Shown piece after piece: positions 55,231 through 64,000 of a DNA stretch of 64,000 nt (the first letter of the stretch is position 1; each line of letters starts with the position of its first letter). Origin of the DNA: Girardinichthys multiradiatus (lineage: Eukaryota; Chordata; Actinopteri; Cyprinodontiformes; Goodeidae); the NCBI RefSeq assembly GCF_021462225.1, contig NC_061804.1, positions 7,863,740 to 7,927,739 on the forward strand, written 5' to 3'. Under the pieces are notes generated by a model that searched no databases, was not told the origin of the DNA, and worked only from the letters and a program-made list of their open reading frames with translations. The position numbers and the translations under genes were made by a program.

Positions 55231-56799
55231 CAGGTCCTTCTCAAAATATTAGCATATTGTGATAAAGTTCATTATATTCCATAATGTAATGATGAAAATT
55301 TAACATTCATATATTTTAGATTCATTGCACACTAACTGAAATATTTCAGGTCTTTTATTGTCTTAATACGGATGATTTTGGCATACAGCTCATGAAAACC
55401 CAAAATTCCTATCTCACAAAATTAGCATATAATTAAAAGAGTCTCTAAACGAGCTATGAATCTAATCATCTGAATCAACAAGTTAACTCTAAACACCTGC
55501 AAAAGATTCCTGAGGCCTTTAAAACTCCCAGCCTGGTTCATCACTCAAAACCCCAATCATGGGTAAGACTGCCGACCCTGACTGCTGTCCAGAAGGCCAC
55601 TATTGACACCCTCAAGCAAGAGGGTAAGACACAGAAAGAAATTTCTGAACGAATAGGCTGTTCCCAGAGTGCTGTATCAAGGCACCTCAGTGGGAAGTCT
55701 GTGGGAAGGAAAAAGTGTGGCAGAAAACGCTGCACAACGAGAAGAGGTGACCGGACCCTGAGGAAGATTGTGGAGAAGGGCCGATTCCAGACCTTGGGGG
55801 ACCTGCGGAAGCAGTGGACTGAGTCTGGAGTAGGAACATCCAGAGCCACCGTGCACAGGCGTGTGCAGGAAATGGGCTACAGGTGCCGCATTCCCCAGAC
55901 CTGGGCTACAGAGAAGCAGCTCTGGACTGTTGCTCAGTGGTCCAAAGTACTTTTTTCGGATGAAAGCAAATTTTGCATGTCATTCGGAAATCAAGGTGCC
56001 AGAGTCTGGAGGAAGACTGGGGAGAAGGAAATGCCAAAATGCCTGAAGTCCAGTGTCAAGTATCCACAGTCAGTGATGGTCTGGGGTGCCGTGTCAGCTG
56101 CTGGTGTTGGTCCACTGTGTTTTATCAAGTGCAGGGTCAATGCAGCTAGCTATCAGGAGATTTTGGAGCACTTCATGCTTCCATCTGCTGAAAAGCTTTA
56201 TGGAGATGAAGATTTCATTTTTCAGCCCGACCTGGCACCTGCGCACAGTGCCAAAACCACTGGTAAATGGTTTACTGACCATGGTATCACTGTGCTCAAT
56301 TGGCCTGCCAGCTCTCCTGACCTGAACCCCATAGAGAATCTGTGGGATATTGTGAAGAGAACGTTGAGAGACTCAAGACCCAACACTCTGGATGAGCTAA
56401 AGGCCGCTATCGAAGCATCCTGGGCCTCCATAAGACCTCAGCAGTGCCACAGGCTGATTGCCTCCATGCCACGCCGCAATGAAGCAGTCATTTCTGCAAA
56501 AGGATTCCTGACCAAGTATTGAGTGCATAACTGTACATGATTATTTGAAGGTTGACGTTTTTTGTATTAAAAACACTTTTCTTTTATTGGTCGGATGAAA
56601 TATGCTAATTTTGTGAGATAGGAATTTTGGGTTTTCATGAGCTGTATGCCACAATCATCCGTATTAAGACAATAAAAGACCTGAAGTATTTCAGTTAGTG
56701 TGCAATGAATCTAAAATATATGAATGTTAAATTTTCATCATTACATTATGGAAAATAATGAACTTTATCACAATATGCTAATATTTTGAGAAGGACCTG
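55231..56799 (+). mobile_element. Tc1 transposon copy B (1,569 bp, TA-flanked)
   Basis: Same family as copy A, opposite orientation, 10-12 kb away. TA at 55229-55230 and 56800-56801. Ends again start CAGGTCCTTCTCAAAATATT with long inverted repeats. It is 41 bp shorter than copy A, which equals a 42-bp deletion plus a 1-bp insertion in the transposase, so the rest aligns without gaps. Confidence 0.95.
55559..56522 (+). pseudogene. Tc1 transposase, copy B (frameshift and 42-nt deletion)
   Basis: The start codon at 55559 is followed after about 6 codons by an extra C (near 55577), which shifts the frame. The true frame is then open from 55701 or earlier to 56522. Relative to copy A, 14 codons are missing after IPQ, near 55898, an in-frame loss in the linker before the catalytic core. 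Catalytic landmarks LFSDESKF, FQPDLAPAHSAK and SPDLNPIENLW remain, and no premature stop is seen after the shift. Confidence 0.93.
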
Positions 56800-57059
56800 T
56801 ATATTCTTAAGTGAAAAACATTTAAGACACCTGCCAATCTTTATAGGAGTGCACGTCCTAATATATTTAAAACAAGTTTAGAAAAGACAATACTCATACA
56901 AATGGCAAAAATCCCAATAACTCTATTCTAAGGTTTATGACAGGACAAGTAGAAAAAAACTGAACAAGTATGGCTTGTTTGGGCTTGTTTAACAGTCATA
57001 GTGGGACAAAAGTCCTACACCACACTCTAGTAGAAAATGAAGTCAAACAAAAAGAGTTT

Positions 57060-59375
57060 TCTTCAAAGAGTTTGTGCTAAACTCCAAGATGGCGCCGCTG
57101 ATGACAGCCTCTGAGCTTTGCTCTCTCGTTTCCAGGGTGCTTTTGTGGTGCTTTCTGCCACCATTCGGTGGCAGAGAGGAATTTCTAAACATCAGACAGT
57201 CTTCTTTTGGCATTTTTTAGCCATCATTCATTAACTAAAGCTTCACGGAGATCCTGGCCAGCGGAGCAGGGGCTCTCTATGGGCTATGCCACTCGAAATG
57301 GCGGAGAGTGAAGAGAGCCGGCGTGCTCGTGAAGTTCTGATGGCGGGGACCACCCTCACCCTTGCCTTCAATCCACCTGGCAAATGTATGTTCCCTGGCC
57401 AAGAAGATGGAAGAACTGCTTCTCCTCACCTGTAAAAACTCGGACCTCCGTGGATCTGCAGCCCTTTGCTTTACCGAAACCTGGCTGAGTGAGAAGACCC
57501 GGACTGCGCACTTCTGATACCCGGCTTTTAGCTATTCAGAGCAGACCGCAACACAGACTTATCGGGGAAAAACCGAGGAGGCACAATGTTCTTTTATATA
57601 AACGAAGGTTGGTACAGAGATACCAAAGTGTTGAAGAAGACATGTAGTCCTGACCTGGAGTCATTTCTCATAAACTGTAGACCATTTTATTCACCGAGGG
57701 CGTTCTCTTCGTCTGTACTGGTTGGCGCTTACATACCTCCTCAAGGCTCCACTTCAACAACTCTCTGAGCTGATAACAGACGTGGAGAAAAAACATCCAG
57801 AGTCTCTCATCATTGTTCTTGGGGACAGAGTAACCTCTCCAATGAACTTCCAAACTACAGACAGCACATTTAAGAGTCTCACCAGGGATAAAAACACTCT
57901 GGATCACTGCTACACAACTTTAAATGATGCATATCATGCTGCCACCAGGGCTGCTTTGGGACTTTCTGACCATTCTATGGTCCACCTCACAACAACCTAC
58001 AGGCAGAAATGAAAAGCTTCCAAAACTGTGGTTCAGGTTGTTAAGAAGTAGACTGATGAGGCTAAGCAGATGTTACAGCTCTGCTTTGACTGTACAGATG
58101 GGACTGTTTTGAAACTTCAGCCATTGATTTAAACCAACTGAGGTTGGAACATCAGTATCTGTGAGGACATGTGTGTGCAGACCAAGACCTTCTGCACATA
58201 CAATAACAATAAACCTTGGTTCACTTCTCCTCTGAGGCAGCTGTGCTGGGGTAAGGAAGAGGCTCATAGCAGTGGGGACCAGGCCCCGTATAAGCAGGCC
58301 AGGAACAAACTGACCAAGGACATCAAAGCAGAGAAGAGAAGCTACGGTGAGAAGCTAAACAAAAGCTTCCCACATGGAGATGCTTCTCCTGTTTGGAATG
58401 GTTTGAAAAACCTGACTGCCTACAAGAGCAGAATCCTCGCCTGGCAAATCAGTTTAATGGCTTCTACTGCAGGTATGAAAAACAGCAGTTCACACCTCAA
58501 CCCAACTCCTCCACATCCCATTCAGACACAAATTCTTCCCATACACCAACAACCCCCTATCTTCAGACCCCCTGCCTGCACTTAGGATCTCAGAGAAAGA
58601 TGTAAATAGGCTTTTTCAGTGCCTGAAAACAAAGAAGGCCTCATGAATGACTAAAAGCCTGTTGCCCTGACGTCTGTGGTCATGAAATCCTTTGAGCGAC
58701 TGGTGTTGAAGCACCTGAAGGACATCACAGGCCCCTTGCTGGACCCCTGCAGTTGGGAGATGATGCAGTCAACTTGGGACTACACTTCATCCTGCAACAC
58801 CTCGACCACCCAGGGATGTACGCCAGGATCCTGTGTGTGGACTTCAGTTGGGCCTTCAAAACTATCAACCCAGACATCTTCCACCAAGCTCATCCAGCTC
58901 AAAGTCCTGGCCTCCACCTGCCAGTGGATCACCAGGTTCATGTAGGACCGGCAGCAGCAGGTAAGGCTGGGGAGCATCTTCTCCCGCACAAGAACCATCA
59001 GCACCGGCGCCCCATCAAGGGTGTGTTCTCTCCCCACTCCTCGTCTCCCTCTACACAAATGACTGCACCACAGCAGACCCATTAGTAAAACTCCTGAAGT
59101 TTGCAGATGACACCACTGTTATTGGACTGATCCTTGACAGTGATGAGTCTGCATACAGACAGGAGGTGGATCGGCTGGTGCACTGGTGTGGTGAGAACCA
59201 TTTGGAACTTAACCCACTCAAGACTGTGGAGATGGTGGTAGACTTTCGGGGAACACAACCCCCACATACCCCCCCTCACCATCCTCTACAACACTGCTGT
59301 GGACCACTTCTGGTTCCTAGGAATCACTATTTCTCAAAACCTGAGATGGTCCTCACACATAGACAATGTTCGGTA
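57060..59375 (+). pseudogene. APE-type LINE (jockey/CR1/L2-like), decayed ORF2
   Basis: Begins in a 5' UTR-like CTCCAAGATGGCGCCGCTGA. Endonuclease sense: ALCFTETWLSEKT, ESLIIVLGD, TLDHCYTTLNDAYHAATRAA and LGLSDHSMVHL. Linker: KEEAHSSGDQAPYKQARNKL and SPVWNGLKNLTAYKS. RT: FERLVLKHLKDITGPLLDP, YARILCVDFSWAFKT, then KFADDTTVIG at 59097-59126 (catalytic Asp pair), WCGENHLELNPLKTVEMVVD. Several stops and shifts. 3'-truncated at about 59375. The order of domains is complete enough to show that nearly the whole ORF2 was inserted. Confidence 0.85.
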
Positions 59376-61084
59376 GATTTTAATAATGTTAGAAACTGAT
59401 GAAGAATAGAGCATTTAATTATGACCAGATATATAAAACAGAGAGAGGGTGTACTTTTGTTATTTATTATTATTTTTTTTTACAGCAGATTAAATTTACA
59501 TGTCTGTGAATCCTATCTCTGTAATGAAGGTAAAATCAATTCACTGAATTGCCACATCTTGTCTTTGTGAAATAGTGTTCTCTGTTGTTTTTGCTGCACT
59601 GAACCCAAACATCAGATCAAAGCTCAGAAATAAATATGACTGGGAGTGGCAGTATCAAGCATTCAAGTTTCCTTTGACATGCCGTGCAGTCTAAAAGAGA
59701 CTTCCTTCTCATTGATGGGCAGTACTGATGTTTCAACAGTGAATTTTCTTTCATCTGACTTGCAAAGTGATTGCATTTGTTCTTCTATGGTGTGATTCTT
59801 GCTGTTGTTTACATCACAAGTGATTGCAAGACATCCTTAAAACCTATATTTTGTTTTTTGTTTTTGCCATGCCGTGCAGAAACTTTGCGTTGTAAGATAT
59901 AGAAGAAAGTTTGAAATGCACTACAGTGAAAGCAGCAATCCATTAAAAAAATATAAGATATTGGTAATAACAATGAGTTGTATATGCTTTAATTTGTAAT
60001 TTCTTCTAATTTAGGAACTATGTAAATGTTTCTGATCAGAAATCTGGATTTCCATCTGGAAATCATCCCAACAATCTGTTATTAATGAAGTACATCAGCT
60101 GTGACCAGCGTTTATTGCCCATATTTATAATTTACAGTAAAACTGATGACCATTAAGACTCGTTCAAAGGTGTCTTTCAATCTGTTCACATCTTTGTTCA
60201 GCTTCTTAAACTATGGCCACTAGATATCCATTGGCATCTCATCAGACTTCTGCCAAGCTGCACAGCTCTGAGCCAACAGAGAGTCTGCTGAGAAAGTTAG
60301 TTTGAGCCTTAATCCAACACAGCTTCCCTGGGGACTTCAGTTCTGCTTTAATTGTCTGGAGAAATTCCTTCTGCTAGTTTACACACTTGTACTTGTTCCT
60401 CTATTCCAGTTGTGTTTATCTGGTGTTGCAGCAGCTTAGGGATGAAGCTGCACATTTACTGTATGACTCAAGAACTAGTAATACACAGTGGTACCAAAGA
60501 ATCTGAACAGTGGTCATCTCACTTTTCTCAGTTTTTGTTTTTTTGACTGGATTGAGACTGACTTTGTACTGGAATCACACATGTGTAACGATTCACTAGT
60601 TGTTTTTGTATGTTGATCATTTCTTTGTTGTTTATTATGTTCTTATGGTCTTATTATTGCCATTAAGGTTATCTGCATTAGTTTATACCTTTGTGTTTAG
60701 GTTGTTAGTTCATTCCTATGTTCTGTTCTTAGTACATTTGGATTTATTTTTGCTACATCCCTGTTAGGTTTTTCCCTTGGGTTGATAGTTCTTTGTGTCT
60801 CAGTTCAGCTCCATTTATGTTAGTCTCCCTCCCTCATCATCCCCGCTTTCTCTCCGCCACAGCAGCTCCACCTTATCCTCTGATTATATGCACATGTGCA
60901 TTCTATGTCATTCTTCACACTTCCCTCAGTATATAAACTCACTGGTTCTCATTTTGTTCATTGTTGCTTCCCTTACCATGCCTGTTTCTTCCCCGTTGTA
61001 CTGCTTGTTTCACCGTCCAGCTCCTTGTCCTATTCAGCTCATGCCATACAGTAAGTTAGCTTATCACTTCATGATGCAGTAGTC
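59376..61084. other. Spacer, no gene seen
   Basis: AT-rich, no coding similarity. A frame at 60795-61082 is Ser-rich but has no recognisable feature. Confidence 0.5.
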
Positions 61085-61720
61085 CAGTACATCTAGAGTG
61101 GACTACTGCAACTCTTTCTATATTGGGATGGACAACTCTCTACATCGTTGCCTGCAGCTGGTCCAGAACACTGCTGCCTGTCTGCTGACCATTACTCCCA
61201 TACTGCCCTTCTTGCACTGGCTGCCTGTATGATTGGGATTGTTTTCAAGATTTTATTTGTGGTTTTTAAATGTTTAAACGGTCCTTATGAATGTGGCCCA
61301 GTGGGAAAAGTAGTTATCTTGCAATCTGAGAGTTGTGGGTTTGATATCAGCTTCCTTTCATGTGTGACTTCAAGTCACCTCAAGTTGCCTACTGATCTGT
61401 ATATTGGTGTATGAATGTGTGCATGTTTGAGATTGTGATTGGGTAAATGTGGCTCTAGTGTAAAGAGCTTTGAGTGGTCAGTATAACTGAAAAAGCACTA
61501 TATAAATTCAGCCCATTTACCATTTACTTATTGGAGCTCCCAGCAGAACTCTGAGGTCAGGTAACCTGCTGCTTTTTCATGTTCCCAGGACTTGTCTTGT
61601 GAGCCGAGGAGTCAGAGCTTTCTCTGTTGAACCTCCCAAACTTTGAAAAGATCTTTCACTCATTGTAAGGATGGCCAACACCCTGAATGATTTTAAATCT
61701 CTATAAAAGGGGCCTTCTTA
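61085..61720 (+). mobile_element. L2-type LINE C-terminal fragment, split by a SINE
   Basis: Left part (61085-61283): SRVDYCNSFYIGMDNSLHRC, LQLVQNTAACLLT and LPFLHWLPV, typical of L2-like LINE C-termini. Right part (61532-61720): LPNFEKIFHSL and MILNLYK, matching the LWN.LP...F...L region. A SINE lies between them. No open frame remains. Confidence 0.75.
61289..61526 (+). mobile_element. SINE inserted in the L2 fragment
   Basis: tRNA-like head AATGTGGCCCAGTGGGAAAA, box-B-like TTGTGGGTTTGATATC, a body with TGTATGAATGTGTGCATGTT, and an L2-like tail AAGAGCTTTGAGTGGTCAGT...AAAGCACTATATAAATTC. Probably flanked by CTTAT (61284-61288 and 61527-61531). Confidence 0.7.
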
Positions 61721-61959
61721 TAAAGCCAAATATTTACCCCACTTTGCTTCATATACATCCAGCCTACCCAATAGTTTATGACGTTTTTTTGAATGCTGCA
61801 ACTCTTGCCATCTCCATGGCCCACTCCTGCAGAGAGGGAACCCCATCCGCCTTCCATCCACCAGTCTGCCAATCATAATACTAGACTGAATAAAACTTTA
61901 AACATGTTTACCCTGTCCTGTCAGAACTGAATGATGATTCAAAACAAACAATGTAATAA

Positions 61960-64000
61960 TAAATGGAATTTGCATCTCTGTAATCTCACATAGATTATCG
62001 AAAACATTGGTCCAGAATTGTGGGACTTTGTGACATGACCATAAAACATGAATTAAAGTACACTTCCTCAGACTTACACCACCAACAATGTGGAGTGGAT
62101 GATAATCCTAATCTAAATAATTTAGGAGTCCAGTAAAAACGATGCATAATTTTGAATTGAATAAGGCATCCCTAACATCCCTTGAAACTTCTTTAATGTT
62201 CCTACAAATTCTGTTCCAATCCTCATCACTAAGTGTCAAGTTCAGATCCCCTTCCAATGTATTTTGCAGAGCTACAATGGGCCCATTACCAAAGATTTAA
62301 ATGAGCCATCACAATACAGATCCTCCGATGTGAACACATCCTTCTCCTGCCATATCTTCCAATAAATGGGAAATTTACCAATTTGTAATTTAGGTTTAAC
62401 CAAATACTTGAAGAGGGATTTACAAAGGGATCAAATTTAAATAATTGAGCAACCCTATTCCAAATTAGTTTAAAATGAGCAATTATTAGATGTGTTTTTT
62501 TGCTTTTTTACTTAATCTAGTAGACAAGACCTGCATGGCTACTAGAGGGGCAACAGCAACCTGCTCCATGCAGTACCACGGCGGGGCTCTTTCGGGAGGT
62601 AAAGGCCAGGTGCCTTAAATTGAAAGCATAATAGTAAAATAACAGCTTTGGTAGCCCTAAGCCTCCTTTGTCAGCTGGTCTTTGTAACTTAATGTGCTTC
62701 ATACGGGGCCGTTAACCATTCCAATTAAATATCTTAGATATTCTGTCGAACCTTTTAAAATAATAGTGGGTAATTTCTAAGGGGAGGGACAGAATAAGAT
62801 AATTAAGTTTAGGAACACAGTTCATTTTCAAAATGTTAACCTTACCTGCCATGGAGAAATGAAGGGTTGCCCATCTTTCAACATCACAAGAAATCTTTTG
62901 TAATAATGGGTCAAAATTGTAAGCAGATCTCTAGCCGGCGACCTTATAGCAGGAATTGTGGAGGACAACTCCATCTGCTTTATATAACTGGTAAGTAACT
63001 TTCCTGCTTTGTCTCCTGACTCAAAATATGTTTGTCTAGCCTTAAATAGATTAAATTCAACCTTCTGGGATAGTATGTTATTATACTGATATTTTAACCT
63101 TGAGTTTTCTCATGTCATTTTGTGTCATATGTTGCTTCAACCCTGTTTTTCAGCCTGTTAAATGACCTTTTCCAATTCTAGCAGCTCCTGTGTTTTAATT
63201 TTCTTATGGTATGACGTACGTTGGATAATCCATCCCTAATCACAGCCTTCAGGGCCTCCCACACGACACCCGGCGATGACACAGACCGCCAATTAATCTC
63301 CAAGTAGTTATTTAGTTCTGTCCTTAGCCACTCAACATTCACTGGGTCCTGCAGAAGGGACGAGTTCAGACGCCATCTGTTAGAGCCAATCCGACCCAAG
63401 CATGATCGGAAATAAGAATGTTCCCTATTTCACTAAGAGGTGAGTGCTTTAGATATTAGGAAAAAAACTATTCGGCGATAGGTCTTGTGTACTGGTGAAA
63501 AAAAAGTGTCATCTCTGCCAGAGGGGTTCATGATCCTCCAAATATCTATTAATGCTAAAGATTTGCAAATTCTTTGTAATGTTATAGCAGCCCTTGACAC
63601 TTTACGCAACGCTGCCCCACTGTGGTCAAGAGCTGGATCCATTAAGAGATTGAAATCCCCTCCCAAGACAATAGCATGATTCCCAGCAGATTGTAATTTC
63701 CTTTAAGATCAGTGAAAAAAGTTAGTTCATCCAGATTAGGTGCACATATGTTAGCCAAGATCAACTTCTGAGACTGTATTGCGGCTAATGCAATAATCAT
63801 CCTTGCCGAGTTATCCTTAATTTGCTTGAGACATTTAAACTGTAAATGTTTTCTTACTAAGGTTATAACCCCCTTATTCTTGCTAGATCACATGCTGTAA
63901 AAAACATGTCCAATCCATCCTGTACAGAGCTTCTCAGACACTTTTTTTGTGTGTTTCTTGAAGAAGCACTATGTCATATTTTTTGTTCTTAAGCATCATC
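61960..64000 (-). pseudogene. L1-like LINE ORF2 with RT core deleted (runs off right edge)
   Basis: Minus-strand sense from the right edge: endonuclease end GGDFNLLMDPALDHSG and SGRDDTFFSPVHKTYRRI; then NRWRLNSSLLQDPVNVEWLR; then an EFNLFKARQTYFESGDKAGK linker to SSTIPAIRSPARDLLT. The next recognisable piece is already the region after the palm, SCDVERWATLHFSMAGKVN, followed by RPADKGGLGLPKLLFYYYAF and, near 61990-62080, CTLIHVLWSCHKVPQFWTNV. The whole RT palm with its FADD box is missing at about 62915. Frameshifts and stops are frequent. Confidence 0.8.

Noticed and set aside
60795..61082. 95-codon Ser-rich frame
   Set aside because: No signal peptide, domain or conservation clue; composition follows the local pyrimidine-rich strand.
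1..64000. CRISPR array or prokaryotic operon
   Set aside because: No regularly spaced palindromic repeats with unique spacers, and introns, SINEs and LINEs show a vertebrate nuclear genome.

Overview
The window is vertebrate nuclear DNA, almost certainly from a ray-finned (teleost) fish. Two things point there: a single intron-rich gene whose protein matches vertebrate Deltex-2, and a dense mix of repeats typical of teleosts (Penelope-like, L2, L1, R2/NeSL-like and I-type retroposons, Tc1 elements with long terminal inverted repeats, hAT elements, tRNA-derived SINEs). I cannot name the species.

Layout. 1-3.64 kb: two broken Penelope-like copies head to head, with a hammerhead-ribozyme-like motif at the outer edge of the minus copy. 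3.67-4.17 kb: the 3' end of an L2-type LINE. 6.5-27.5 kb, minus strand: the only host gene I can support, DTX2 (E3 ubiquitin ligase, Notch pathway). It has nine coding exons, all with GT/AG borders and matching phases, giving 1,920 nt or 639 residues: WWE - WWE - Ser/Pro/Gln-rich linker - RING - DTC. Its introns hold a SINE, several Tc1/mariner relics, MITE-like elements, a hAT nested in another TIR transposon, and a 0.4 kb sequence present twice.

27.75-64 kb: no host exon recognised. This stretch is AT-rich spacer plus layered mobile DNA: a Tc1 relic; a LINE endonuclease fragment running into an AT microsatellite; an R2/NeSL-like LINE interrupted by younger insertions whose target duplications can still be read; an L1 3' end; a candidate 1.44 kb solo LTR with a CRE and TATA box; two sister Tc1 copies (1,610 and 1,569 bp) broken by different lesions; a 2 kb block of four tandem arrays with long Ser/Ala/Pro-rich reading frames; a decayed APE/RT LINE; an L2 split by a SINE; and an L1-like LINE with its RT core deleted, running off the right edge.

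The parts do not form a pathway. One conserved signalling gene sits beside a repeat-rich region. The most unusual items are the Penelope-like locus, where SGNH-hydrolase-like residues lie upstream of the RT, the nested insertions with readable target duplications, and the multi-array block at 52.5-54.5 kb. I saw no CRISPR array, no intact tRNA or rRNA gene, and no convincing new gene system.
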